Shown: positions 46,405 to 59,586 of the stretch, piece after piece | Position numbering within the stretch: position 1 is the stretch's first letter | How the letters are laid out: each line of letters begins with the position of its first letter | From: Phycomyces blakesleeanus NRRL 1555(-) | Taxonomy: Eukaryota > Mucoromycota > Mucoromycetes > Mucorales > Phycomycetaceae | Assembly: GCF_001638985.1 (NCBI RefSeq) | Contig: NW_017265136.1 | Location: forward strand, 926,461 to 990,460 | Reading direction: 5' to 3' | Length of the DNA stretch: 64,000 nt | The notes under the pieces: generated by a model | The model's input: the letters and a program-made list of their open reading frames with translations, nothing else | Databases searched by the model: none | What the model was told of the DNA's origin: nothing | Position numbers and translations under genes: made by a program

Positions 46405-48463
46405 GGGATTACGTGCTTCAAAACAAATGGGGAATGTATTATGCACCACAACTTCCACTTGTCAGCCTTCATAAACGAGAGCCCATCACCAATTTTCTTT
46501 GTAATACAAGCACACCCAGAAGGTACAACAACTTCATTGGCAAGTTCTTGCATGGTCAAAAAATTCTTGTCACTGATCAGCTTGGAATCACGCCAAACGT
46601 TGATCATCTGCTTTGCAGTTCCAAGATAGAGATTGTGCATTGGATCAATAATAGTACACCAAACTGGATCAAAGTATGTCAATAAATGAAGTTGAGATTA
46701 CTGGGTTTCATTCTCTCTCTCCAAAATTGTTTTTGCATTGTTGTTTCGTGCTGTTTTCCATCTGAGAGCATCTCTGAGATTTGTTGCCTTTGTATGCTTT
46801 ATCTACGTCTTGTAATCGAATCCAGAATAATTGAGCTTGGTGGTTTTTTGGAAGTTTTAAATTGGCATTGACATTGGTGACAGCCATACATGCTCATATA
46901 ACCAGTAAATCCAAACGTTTTTCTGACAGCAGGAATATCGCAAGCAACACACATCAAGGCAGCACGAACAGTTATCTGGGTATTTCTATAGTCTGTCATT
47001 GATACACCAGAATACAAGTCTATCAATTCGGCAACAAAGGGCTCTAAGTAGTAGCTTATTCTATCTGTGCCTGCTTCTTTTAGTCCTAGCATCATGCCAA
47101 CAAGAATGATATTTTCTGGTTTGAGATGTTTACTTTGCAGGAGATTGTTAATAGACAAGTAAATCGCACCACTCAAGTGGGTTTGGTCATCAAAAGGTTG
47201 AAACTAATTGATATTTAATGTCAGCATCAGAGATTGGAAATCATTGACAAACATTCCATCATTGTTGTCTTGCAGTTCATTCTATATTGTACCATCATAA
47301 ATATCAAGCTTTATATTTTTCATTGTTGGGTGATTTCTTTAAAGATTAATCTTTTGCTGAAAATCTCACTTAGAAAAATGTTACTGTAATGTGTGCTTAA
47401 GTGAGTTGTATGAATATATCATTACTGGAGAAGAACAGCTGGTAGCTGAGAATTTGTATAACGGATTGTTACAGATATTTGATTCAGAAAAAAATTTAAA
47501 AGTGTAGTTCTTTATAGTTGTACCTGGGGGATATATTGAATGACATTTTGAACATGCCATGTACACTGTCATTCATTTTGTTGCTTTGTTAAAACCAGTA
47601 ATATGTCTTAGGCTGTCAATTTTTAAAGGGAGAGAACTAGCCAGATTGCAAATGGAGAGAAGATTGTTGCAGAACTCAATGAGAATATATCTATTATTAT
47701 TTACCAAAAAGATCAGATGAAATATAACAATGAAAATAGTTACAAAACAAATATATATGGGCATGCTATTTACTGAAAACTCACAAACTATGAAGACAAA
47801 TGATAAGTTAGATTCAAAATCCAGCCTTACAACAAAAAGAAATATTGATATCATAATATTTCATACCTCTAGAAGTTCTAGAACTCTCAGTATCAACATC
47901 CAAAGTCTCGCCTTGTTCAAAATCAAAACTTGTAGTTCCTTTTTCAATTTCATTGCTATCAATTACAAGTGATTCAAGGTTGGTATCTTCCGAAAAAAAT
48001 ATCGACTCTTCTTAATGTGCCAATATGAAAGCTAATGGTGTATATTTATTATTAACAAGTTAAAATAATACATTAGTATCATATATAAGAATAGAGAGTA
48101 TTAGATTTCAATAATCTCTTTTTAAAAAATTATATTATTTTATTATCTTTTTCATTATTACTATGATCAGAATTTACATTGTCTTCATTATCATTATCAA
48201 AGATAAAGTCTTCTTCCATATCAATATTTTCATTTTGCATGTTTATTTAATATATTTATTAATATCAAATCTATATATGTAATCTTAGTTTTATTGGTTT
48301 TTTTTTATTTACATGTTGTGTTGGCTGCAGAAACTAGCAGACCATGTTCTTTATTATGTTGTCTTGCATTTTATTTTCTTTGGCGCTTTCCAGAAGGGCT
48401 GAATGCTATACATTCAGGACATTGACAGAAAACATAATCGTTTTTAATTTGATTGTTAGATAT
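46405..48463 (-). pseudogene. Tnp2-like transposase, N-terminal half of CACTA-6 gene A
   Basis: From the 5' side: exon 1 at 48463-48313 with CQCPEC (start codon ATA for ATG, and a TAA in place of the Gln of KRQNA), acidic exons near 48240-48150 and 48010-47885, then exon 4. Exon 4 has CSKCHSIYPP, a damaged first catalytic motif (LTLNIN-stop-FQPF, Asp to Asn and Trp to TAG), PENIILVGMMLGLKEA, CDIPAVRKTFGFTGY and HSPFVLKHVIP. It stops at 46405 where the MULE begins; the rest is at 32826-33176. It is most similar to CACTA-7 gene A, with which it shares a TAA at an equivalent position after LQ. Confidence 0.82.
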
Positions 48464-48557
48464 GGTGAATATGTGAAATAATAAGAAAATATAGATTTTG
48501 AAATGCTTTTACTAAGGTCTTTATATAGTGAAAAAAAACATATAAATAAATACAATA

Positions 48558-49521
48558 GATAACTTGGTTCTTAGTTTGAAGATTGATCTTTGGCTACAAA
48601 TTTTCATCTTCAGACATGGGATTTAAATTATGCCTATATTAAGTATTTTGTATAACATAAATCTGAAACACTTCCTTTTGGAGTAGGGCATAAAGTCAAT
48701 ATTTGGCTGAAATTAACTGAAAATAATTACATTTTCAGATACATAATTATCTGTCAAAAGGATCCATTATTTTTATTATTATTATTATAAAGAAGACATA
48801 GAATATGCAGTAATGCTAAATCTCTATATTTTAAGCTCTTTTTTATTCAAAATATTCTACTAAAGAAAGATACAAACATCTAAAAAACCACCAAGAAAAA
48901 GATGCATATTGAACTGAATTTCCCATCTTATTTTCTCGTATATATCATGTCTTCTATTCCTCTCAAAACAGCTGATATATTTGTTGGGTGCATTCAGAAA
49001 ATAAGAGATATATCAAAAAGGCGCCTGGGAGAACTGTATTGATACATCAACATGGCAAAAACAAATATGTTGCTGCCTCTTTTTGAAATATGACAGGTTA
49101 GTTCCAGGCCAAGTACCATGATAATCTTTTCAATCTCTGGCATAGAAAATCTGAAAAGTTTAATACATTGAGCTTCGTTGAGTAAGTATAATTCAAGTCT
49201 GTTATACGCTATATTATGATTCCCTCTTTGCGTCTCGGTTGAGGCATGATTTTCAGCTTGTTTCTGAAGCTCTCAATGTCTGTTATGAACTACTATGTGA
49301 AGGTAGATTTCTAAAGACATTTGATAAAAGCTTTATAAGACTTTTTGAACAATTAAAAGAGTATCAGAACAAACTTCATATAAAAAATCAGGCAATTTAT
49401 ATATATTCTATCATTATTGTGACCTTTATAAAGCAGGTACTTTTGAAGAATATAAGATCAACTGGGTTTTAATAAGCACTTATATTAAAACCGCGACTTT
49501 CGGCTTAAGGACCAAGTTATC
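48558..49521. mobile_element. 0.96-kb TA-flanked inverted-repeat element
   Basis: Ends GATAACTTGGTTCTTA (48558) and TAAGGACCAAGTTATC (to 49521) are inverted with one mismatch, with TA on both sides (48556-48557, 49522-49523). Size and flanks fit a deletion derivative or MITE of the Tc1/mariner superfamily. It contains a 77-codon frame at 49239-49472 (LLCEGRFLKTFDKSFIRLFE) with no recognised motif. Confidence 0.65.
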
Positions 49522-49539
49522 TAATACTGATTGATGGCA

Positions 49540-49655
49540 CGCTTATACTTTGCCAAGTATTTCTTCAAGATACCTACTGCACACTTTATTATAACTGCCT
49601 TCACACTTTGCTAAGTCATTATCCAAGATATTTACTGCGCACTTCATTAAAGTCA
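49540..49655. repeat. Diverged 58-bp tandem duplication
   Basis: Two adjacent copies of about 58 bp share ACTTTGC.AAGT, CAAGATA..TACTGC and GCACTT.ATTA blocks. Confidence 0.6.
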
Positions 49656-49659
49656 CACT

Positions 49660-52600
49660 CTCTTTGATTTCTCTTTTTTTTAAAAAGAAACTATATTTGG
49701 AAGGATAAGGATTGTCCATTAAGACAAAAATTCTGAAAAAAATATTTATATTTCACAACATATGAGTAAAAAAATTCTCTTTTTGCTCCTTTACATTAAG
49801 GGAAAGAATCATGCAAAAATACTACCACAGCAAATATGAAATTACATAACCTCTTGGCACACACTCAAAATAATATCACTCCAAATCTTTCATGCAAAGA
49901 ATTGCTTTTCCATTTACATTTATTATATAAAAATAAAAAGAAAAAATATAGTTTATTTTATTTTATCTAAAAAAGGTGTATTATATAAAAAATATTTTAC
50001 TTTTCTTTAAGTATATAATACTTTTAATATACATATTTTTTTGAATGTAATTTACAATGATATTAAAGACACATAAAATGCAGCAGGGAAAGTGATGCTA
50101 GTATAATTTTACAGCTAAAAAAAAACAGATTAAAAATTATAACCAAAAATAAAATATAATTTTTAATTTTTATTTTTTTTGAAAATTTAATAACACTAAT
50201 AAAACTATATTAAATTGTCAAATTGACAGTCTTTTGCAGTAATTGATCAATCTCAATAGACTTGACTCAATATATTTAGATAATCAAAGAAGTAAAATAT
50301 CAACAGCTTTAAATATTAAGAGAACTTGTTATTAGAAAATAAGACAAAGAAAAATCAATGTTTATTAAATGCAAGTATTGCGATATTTATAGTTTTGCAA
50401 TTGACTTGTTGAATAATTAAATAAATAAAATTATTGAAAAATATAATAAAAAGTTGTATAATCAATGATCCGTTAAATGTAATTTGTTTTTTATTATCAT
50501 TAAGTACAAATAAATAAAATAATTATTAAGTCATAATCATGAAGCTAATTATATTTGTAAAGAAAATATAATAAAAATAATGTTAATTTCAAGTTGATTC
50601 GTTCAGTTAAATATAGTGAGAAGATAAGATATAATGTGTGGTTGCATGAAGTTATTGTTGACAAGATAATGCTTGTAGTATTTCAGATATGAAACAATAG
50701 AAAAATAATAAATTTGATAATAGAGACATATAGAAATACTTTGAGACTGTATATAAATTGTCTTTATTTATAAATAAAAAGTGTCTCTTTTTATAAGAAA
50801 ACACAATCTGCTCTTATCATTACGTCTCAGTTTCTTAAGGCTTTCTTCCTTTACTATATTTGGTTATTAGAGTGTATTTACTGTTTATCTAGTGTTGGTG
50901 TTACAATTAGGACATCAAGTCATAAATTGTACTTCTTTAGCTCTTAGCTATCCTTTTCTCTTTTATACTAGAGCTTTAGAACTTTCTACTAAATTAGCTC
51001 CATATCGATCTGACATAGTTTACCCAGCAGTATGATATAATTATCTTAACAATCTTTAAAATATTATCTACAGTACTAACTGTAATAATTATTGGGCTGA
51101 TTACTTAATTGTTTATATATATTTTATACTGACAAGATGATAGCTACTATGCTATCCTAATATGAGTATGTTCTTATATGTGATAAATCTAACATCTGAG
51201 TGTCTGGATTACCACAATACTTTTTCATTGTACTTATTGGTGTTTTGCTTTACAAATAGAAAAATTGCTTTCTATTCAGTCTCAATCACCATTGGAAAAT
51301 CCAAAAAAATCATAAAATATAATTTTACTAGAATTACAAAGAATTCTGCAACGTCACTATACTGCCGGACAACCAAAATTTTGTTAAGAGCTGACAATTT
51401 ATACAACACTCCATGTCAAATATGACACATGATATGTTTGTTTGTTGTGAATTGTAACAGTATCACTTGGCAAATAAATGTAATGTGACTTACAAAATAC
51501 AAAAAGAAGAATACAATAAGAATAGAAAAGAATAGGTAATTTAACAGGTAAGAATTGGTGACAGACAGATAAAAAAGATAGGGAGAAAATAAAAATGAAA
51601 ATTGTGATAACGACAAAGTTTGAGAGAGACAAAAAAGAGAAAACGGAGAAACAAAATATATGAAGATTGACAGACAACACTCTAAAGAACAAAGACACTG
51701 TATATGAATGAAGAATAATAATAAATAACAAACAGAAATAAATAAGATCAAGAATAGAATGATGATTTTGTTTATTGAAAAGGTTGTTTCTTTTATAAAC
51801 AAAAATATTTGGTTAAAATAATTTTTTGAGAGAAAGAAAAGAAATTCAAGTGAAAAATATTATTACATATAACTGATATTGATAGTAGAAGTGGAATAGA
51901 AAAATATAGAGAGAATAAAATAAAAATATAGTAAAAATATAGTAATTGAATAAAGGTAAAGTAAAAATATAGTGAGATAGAATAGAAGTAAAGTAATAAT
52001 ATAATAACGATGTAGTGAACTAAAGTAAAAAATATAATAATAGTATAATAATAAAGTCTAATAAAAATTTAATAAAAAATATTATAAAAAAATATTGGCA
52101 ATAAAGAAGTATATAAAATTAGGGGAAAGAAGTATAATTTTTAGTGGGTGACAGATGTTTCAGTGGTGATGATGTAGATGGGTATTCTACACTGCAAAAG
52201 ACCACTGATTTTAGTTCCTGAAAACCTGCAAAAATTTTACTACAATTTTCGATTTTTAATTTTTTCAAATAATTTCTATTTTTTTTGTTGTGATTTCAGA
52301 TCGCTCTTTTTTAGCTGTAAAATCACACTACCATCATTGTTTTTGGCCATAAAATTACAAAATTGGTTTTTTTCTCTATTATACACTTCTTTGATATAAT
52401 TCTAAATTACACTGAAAAAACACTTATACAAAAGTTAATATAATATTTAATAAAAATTATATATATTCTGAAGGTTTCACTTGTTCTATTTCAAAATAAA
52501 TCATTTAAATATTTTTTATGTATTATAAATGTGAATATAAGAACAAATATTTAATCAATATATTTCAAGGGAACGAGATAAAAGGTTGTGATTTTATTTT

Positions 52601-53006
52601 TACTGTGGCAATATTTTTGCGTGATTTTTCCCTTTGATATATGGAACTAAAATATCAGATTTTTTTATTTCACATGTTGTGAGAGGCGAATGTTTCATTT
52701 TTGGATTATTTTTCATCATGGTCGAATCATCGTCATATCAAATATTATAATTCTAAAAAAAGACTTTAAAAAAAATTGTGTACACTTTTAGTAATATACG
52801 CAGTATTTGACTTGGTTAATGACTTAACAATATATTAGTATAATTATGATTATATGTGCGGTAGATGTATCAAAGAATTACTTGGCATACTATAGTCATG
52901 GCATGAAGCAGTATTTTATCTATTTATAATTTTTTTTGGTATATAAAGACCTTAATCAAGATCTCTTAAAATCTATATAATTTTTTTATAATTTAAAACA
53001 ATTGAC
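49660..53006. other. Very AT-rich DNA without recognised genes
   Basis: Reverse frames at 51399-51802 are hydrophobic translations of A-rich DNA. Degenerate AAATATAGTAA units occur at 51900-52030. A loose inverted repeat, CTGATTTTAGTTCC (52205-52218) against GGAACTAAAATATCAG (52643-52658), may mark a small decayed element. Confidence 0.45.
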
Positions 53007-56000
53007 ATGTCCAATAATCAAAAGAAAGACAGTTATGTTATCTGCAAATGTCCAGACTATACAAAGTTGGATAGCTGTGGAAAGAAACAGAAGAGACAAA
53101 ATGCACAACGACACTATGAGAAACATATAGTGCCTGTTGCCAAAGACGATGCAATGGGTAAATAACAAGAATAACTCGAGCTGTACATGTAAAATTAATA
53201 TAAATTAATTCATAAAATAGATGTTCCTGAAGAACATTTTGACAACATGGAAGTAGATAGTATTGACAGTAACAATGACAATGATTATGATTACAAAAAC
53301 GAAGGTGAAGGCGAATATGAAGATGAAAATGAAGAACAAAATATTGAATTTGATCAAGAAGGTAAGAAAATAAAATAAAATAAATGAACAAAATAATAAT
53401 TGAAACTGATATAAATTTTTTTTATTTTTTATTTTTTATATGATTATAATTGTAATTATATTTTTATTTCTACATCTTTACAACAATTATTTCTTTCCAG
53501 TTGACTTACCTTTGTCCCAAGAAGAGTTCATCTTTACTGCCGAAGATACAATTACAGGAGCATTTGTGATTGATGGTGATGAGATTGAAGAAGGCAATAC
53601 CAGTTTTGATTTTGAACAAGAAGAAAACTTTGGTGAGACCAGTGGGACCTTGATAGTAGAATCAGGTATGAATTAATATAGTATAGACAATTAATCAATA
53701 TATTAATTTAAACTAACTTAACCTTTGTCTTCATAGTTTGTCCTTCGTCTTTTGATAACATGCTCTTGTATATCTGCTTTGTTGTAGTATTCATTGTCAT
53801 ATTTCACTTGATCTTTTTTGTGGAAAGCGGTGGATCGATTCTCATTGAATTATGTAATACTCTACTTTCTCTTTGTGATATGTCTGGTGCCCTTCCACTG
53901 ACGATCAATAGCTTGAAGCATAAAACAGGATTTAATATGGCAACAGACGGAATGACAGTATACATTGCATGCTCATAATGTCATTTGATTTATCCTCCGG
54001 AAACAAGTCAAAGAGTCTGTACATTTAAGAAATTCTCTCAATCCACCATTTGCAACAACAATCTCTTTAAAGTGTCAACCAGAAATCGTTCTCTTCCAGC
54101 AATGGTATATCTATTCAACTCTCTGAAGTACGCCTTGCAATAAAAATTCTCCAAGCCAGATTTCGTGTCCAAGATCAATTTGTGGAGAAATCGTCAAATA
54201 ATTGAAAACACCAAACTTGACATTTTTGATGGTGCAGTTTGGAGTGATATTAAAGACATCAATGGCAGACGGTTTGTTGATGATAGCCGATCTTTAATGT
54301 TGACTCTGAATATCGATTGGTTTCAGCCATTTGATGGACGAAAACATTCTAGTGGTGCAATATATCTCTCTATCAACAATCTCCCATGGAGTGAACGCCT
54401 TAAGTCTGAAAATGTCATTCTTGTTGGTATGATGCCTGGACTGAAGGAAGCAAGCACTGACAGCATAAATCATTACTTGAAGCTGCTCGTTGACAAATTG
54501 TTGGAGATGTACATTGGTGTAGAAATGACAGACTCATAAAACAGAAAGATTGTTATTTGTGCTGCATTGATGTGTGTTGCCTGTGATATTCCTGTCACTC
54601 GCAAAACCTCTGGATTTACTAGCCACATGAGCACATGCGCCGGTCACAAATGTCAACAACAATTCACGACTATAAAGAAGACCAGCAAGCTTGACTACTC
54701 TGGATTTAAGTATAGCAATTGGGTGAGATGCACAAAGACAATGAATCTGGAACACGCTGTCAGCTGGGCAAATGCATTGAACAATACTGAGCAAACACGC
54801 CTAGAAGAAGAAAAAGGCACTCGGTGGTCAGAGCTTCATTGGTTATCTTACTTTGACCCAGTCCGCTTTACAGTTATAGACCCAATGCATAACCTCTATC
54901 TTGGAACTGCAAAGCAAATGATTTGGATATGGCGCTAGTGTAACTACATCAATAAAAAGAATCAGTTAACTATGCAAGAGCTTGTCAATGATATTGTTGT
55001 ACCTTGTGGATATGCGCGTATAACAAAGAAGATTGCCAATGGTTTTTCGTTCATGAAAGCTGACGAGTGGAAGTCGTAGTGCGTCATATACTCTCCATTT
55101 GTTCTGAAGCATGTGCTCCCAGCCAAGAATCTCGAAAACTGGATTTTGTTTGTTGATGCATGCCACTTACTCACAAAACCTTCAATCAATGACAAAGAAA
55201 TAGACGAAGCCCACAGTAAACTCCAATTGTTTTGTACAAGATTTCAGACACTGTATGGAAAATCGGCTGTGACACCAAATATGCATCTACATCTTCATCT
55301 TGGTAAGTGTGTTCATGACTTTGGGCCAATTTATGCTTTCTGGTTATTCAGTTTCGAGAGATACAATGGTTTGTTGAAGAATATCAAAACAAATCAAAAA
55401 GGTGGCTTCGAATCAACAATGATGAAGAGATTTTTGGAGAGAACATACATTGGCAGCTTCTACAATCTTTCGTCAACCATCTTCCCCAGTTCGCAATTGA
55501 CTTTCTGCATCGCATTTCAAATAGTCAAGATCAATTAGCAGCATTGCATCCATCTTCTACTGCCAGTACCTTTTCTCTGTCTGACTTTGTTGAATATTCG
55601 TTAAACCCTCGTCATTCTGCTTTGGGTTGTGAGCCATTGCCCCCTTCAGTGTTTCTGATTAAACTCGACTAAAGGATTATAATGTGCAAGGGACATTATG
55701 AATGTTTACTGGAGTTTTACAGACACGCGTATGACAGTCACAATCTTTTTGGCCATTATTCAAACTGCGAGTCTAATCAGATTTTTGTCAATAACCGAAT
55801 TGAGAAAATGAAATGGATATCTCTTCTTGGACAGGAATACTCTTCTGGATCTTATTTCCGTGCCTATTATCTTGAGAATAACAGTGAAGATAAAGCATCG
55901 TTTCCTGGCTGTATACTGTATTTATTTCAACATTTGATAACCATCAACGAAACTGTCATCACCCATACTTTTGCGTTTGTTGAGTGGTACTCTAGTTATT

Positions 56001-56141
56001 CTTTGGGAAGTTACCAGCCAATGTTAAATGAAGGAATTGAGCTCTGAAATGAACCTTCTTCTGTACTTAATTATGAATGTATTATTCCAGTACATCGTTT
56101 ATATTCACCAATCGCAATTGCTAAATATAGGTTTACCATAA
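53007..56141 (+). pseudogene. Tnp2-like transposase, gene A of CACTA-7, main part
   Basis: Exon 1 (ATG 53007, CKCPDY, AQRHYEKH) ends about 53159. Acidic exons follow (about 53221-53361 and 53501-53666), then exon 4 from about 53738. One frame carries TINSLKHKTGF, LTLNIDWFQPFDG (Asp kept), PENVILVGMMPGLKEA-like SENVILVGMMPG, CDIPVTRKTSGF, VIDPMHNLYLGT, HLHLGKCVHDFGPIYAFW and FERYNG (Glu kept). Stops lie near 53976, 54139, 54537, 54936, 55077-55079 (TAG for the Trp of EWKSW), 55670 and 56045, with one frameshift near 55465. The coding sequence is interrupted at 56141 by CACTA-3; its final codons are at 62942-62994. Confidence 0.85.
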
Positions 56142-56212
56142 CACTGGAGAAATGACCCTGAATACCCTTGTGTGAAGGTTCATGGTTACATGTGGATATT
56201 TAGAGCAATTTT

Positions 56213-56303
56213 TCATCTCAGCATGTTTTTTGGTGTACATGTTCATAAAGTCATGTTGTAATTTTCTATTGGCTCGGATATAATAACCATCCAAGTTATT
56301 TTA

Positions 56304-56334
<31 letters not shown>

Positions 56335-56337
56335 AAA
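56213..56337 (+). promoter_or_regulatory. Gene A promoter of CACTA-3
   Basis: CATCTCAGC at 56213-56221, inverted CCAAT box TTCTATTGGCT (ATTGG 56268-56272) and TATAAA at 56332-56337 after an (ATT)n run; ATG at 56408 is 71 bp beyond the TATA box. Confidence 0.6.
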
Positions 56338-56407
56338 GTTTGAACAAATAAAGTAAATGTAACACTTGTTTTCCTTTTATCTTAACATTTATAACAAAAT
56401 AAACACC

Positions 56408-59400
56408 ATGTCCTCTACTTCTGAACTTTATAATAAGAAGTGCTATTGCACAAAATGCAGCGATAATCAACAAGGCTACAGCTTTGTTTCTACACGAACC
56501 CTCCAGCGTCACAATAAAAGAGCAAGATATGAAGGCATGGAAAGAAGTGAAAGAAGTATGTTTTGTTTTTCATTTTCATTTTCATTTTGGTTATTTTATA
56601 TAATGTTTTATTTCAATAGATGTATCTGTTCAAAGAAATCTCATGGATATTGATTTTGAAAGTAAGAAACGTTAATTGTGATAAAAAGAGAAGTAAACTA
56701 AAAATTGAATTCTATATGTAGCTACATCAAACCAACAAACCGGACCCATGGAAGCAATGGGCGGTCAGACCAACTCGCCTGTTTGGGAAGGAGCCCCAAT
56801 TTCTGACGATGAGGTTGCTTTTAGCAATGAGTCGAATGGCGAAAGCAGTGATGGTGATGAAAATGACAATGACGAAGAAAGCAATGGCGGTGAAGAAAGT
56901 GAAGACAATGAAGAGAATATTGTTGAGATTGAAGTCGAAGAATTCGATACTGAAGGTCAGTCCGTGTTAATTAACTAATAAGAAAAGAACCAAAAAAATT
57001 CAAGGAAAAGAACCAAAAAAGAAAAATCTGAAAAAAGGGGGGGTGTTAATTTTTTTTGTTTTTTTTTTTACAATAGATCCTTTTGCCACCCCAAATATGC
57101 CTGAAAATCCGGTACACAGGTTCATTGCTACTTTTGTGGTAATGTTTGCTTCCCGCTATGTGGTCAATAAGGGCGCTGTTGTCTTGATCGAGTTCATCAA
57201 CAAGCTCTTGTCGATTTACGAGCAGGATTTCCAATTGCCCGTGAGTCTTTCTGGTCTCCAAAGCATGACAGGATTCTCAGCCATGACAAAAGGGATTAAG
57301 AGATTTGTCGTGTGTCAGGATTGCCACAAGGTGTATGAGGAAAGTGTACCTGCTCCTTTGAATTGTGATTTCGTAAAGCTTGGTGCACATACCGCCTGTA
57401 ATTGCAAATTAATGGTCCAATCATTGTTTGGTGGTTTGGTCGCAAAGAAGTCTTATGTATATCAGTCTCTCACACGTGCTCTTAAAATTCTTTTCCTCCG
57501 TCCCGATTTCGAGCAAAAGATCATGCACTGGAACCAAGAATTCAAGATCACTGATACATTGTGTGATGTTTACGATGGTGAAGCCTGGACTGATTTGAAG
57601 GACAATGACGATGAAATTTTTGTTGAGCATCCTCGTTCATTGATGCTGACATTAAACATCGACTGGTTCCAGCCTTTCGATGGTACTAGCTATTCCTGCG
57701 GTGCTATCTACCTGGTGATTAACAACCTGCCTAGAAGTGAGCGGTTTAAAGCAGAAAATACAATCCTTGTTGGCCTCATGCCCGGACCAAAAGAGCCAAA
57801 ATCAGAAGAGATCAATCATTATCTCAAGCCATTAGTCGACGAAATGATACAGCTCTATCTTGGAATACAGATACCCACCTACCAGCAAACAGACGGTGCA
57901 ACAGTTCGTGCAGCCTTATTGATGGTTGCATGCGATATACCTGCTGCCAGAAAGACTAGTGGGTTCACCGCGCACAACAGCACATGCGCCTGTTACAAAT
58001 GCGACAATCAATTTTCTCGTCTACCAGGCACTTCTTCTGTCGATTTCCGTGGATTTGATTGTGACCAGTGGCGCCATCGAAGTGATAGAGCAAACCGTGT
58101 GCATGCTGAGGAGTGGAATAGTGCGAGTACACCCTCAGAAAGGCAGCAGCTGGAGGTCGAATATGGTGTTCGATGGTCGCAGTTGTATCGCCTTGGATAC
58201 TTTGATCTAGTACGTGGAACGATCATTGATCCCATGCATAATCTTTTTCTGGGAACACCAAAGAGAATGATTGAAACATGGACAAAAATGAAAAAAATGA
58301 AAAACAATGATCTGCTTGCAATGCAGACAGTTGCAGCAACGATGATATTGCCCAGCGACTATACCAAGCTGAAAACGAAGATAGGAAAGGGCTTTTCCCA
58401 CATGAAAGCAGATGAGTGGAAGTCTTGGGTATTGGTGTACTCTCCCGTGCTTCTAAAACCAGTTCTTCCGTCCAATATGTTCAATGGCTGGATGCACTAT
58501 GTAAAAGCATGCCATATACTTGTAAAGCCGTCAATCAGTTTCATCGAAATAGACCAAGCACACAGATATCTACAAGAATTCTGTCAATCTTGTGAAGATA
58601 CATATGAACCAAAAGTCCTCACCTGCAACATGCACCTGCACCTCCATCTTCATGACACAATTCGTGATTTTGGACCCGTGTATGGCTATTGGCTCTTTGG
58701 TTTTGAGAGATACAATGGTTTGTTAAAGAATAACAAGACAAACAGAAAAGACGGGTTTGAAACAACCTATATGACAAAATTCACTGCAGACGCATACAAA
58801 GCTGATTACGTACGAAATACGTTATCATGTCCAAGCCTCATTCCATTCCTTCCTCTTTTCGAAAAACTTACCTCTACGACCGCACCTATAACGACCTATG
58901 CCACTTATGCTCCAACCAACCAACAACCTTTCCGACTGCAACAATTTGTAGACTCATCCTTAAGTCGAGCAGCACCTATCAAAGGCAATGAACCACTCCC
59001 CCCATCCACCTTTCCTTTACAGTCCTTAAAAGAATCAACAATGAGTGATATTGATTATCCTCAATTGTTAGATTATTATAAAATCGCCTATTCCATGCCC
59101 AATCTCATTTCTTACCACGATGCCAGATTGTCACAATATTTTGTAAATAACCGAATCACAAAATTGAAATCAATTGATCTCCTTGGCCAAACATATATTG
59201 GGAACAACAGTTCTGGTAAGCGCGGGTCACTCGTTCAAGCTTTCTTCCGTAGCAGCAATGGCCGAACTTCAAGCCTATATACCGGACAAATTCAGTATCT
59301 TTTTATACATTCATTTACTCTGCCTCCTCATCCAAACCACCGAGCATCAACATTACATCAAGACCAGCATGTTTTTGCATACATCCGATGGTATAGTTCG

Positions 59401-59586
59401 ACAAATGACAATGAACACAGAGATGAAGGTATTGCAATCTGCTTGCCAGAATTCTCCGCTGATAATTATCACAGCATCTTGCCTGTACATCGCATACACT
59501 TAGAGGTCGCAACTGCTGTAGATGTAACTGATATGAACGAAGAAAGAATGCTGGTCATTCCTATGCCAAAAAAATACTATGCCTGA
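56408..59586 (+). CDS. Tnp2-like CACTA transposase, gene A of CACTA-3
   Basis: Exons 56408-56555, 56620-56661, 56722-56955 and 57077-59586, all GT-AG and joined in phase 1, encode 977 aa without a stop. Exon 1 has CYCTKC and LQRHNKRAR. Exon 3 is almost continuously D/E/N/S/G. Exon 4 begins DPFATPNMPENPVHRF, as in CACTA-1. Catalytic candidates are Asp337 (NIDWFQPF), Asp428 (CDIPAARK) and Glu685 (GFERYNG), with exactly the spacing of CACTA-1 (91 and 257 residues). The Cys knuckle STCACYKC and IIDPMHNLFLGT are present. The C-terminus ends MLVIPMPKKYYA. This is the best candidate for a working transposase in the window. Confidence 0.95.

Noticed and set aside
51399..51802. Hydrophobic reverse frames resembling a membrane protein
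   Set aside because: AT-rich DNA gives F, L, I and S codons by chance; no start context or relatives were seen.
52203..52660. Inverted repeat CTGATTTTAGTTCC / GGAACTAAAATATCAG as a MITE
   Set aside because: The match is short and gapped and no target duplication was found.
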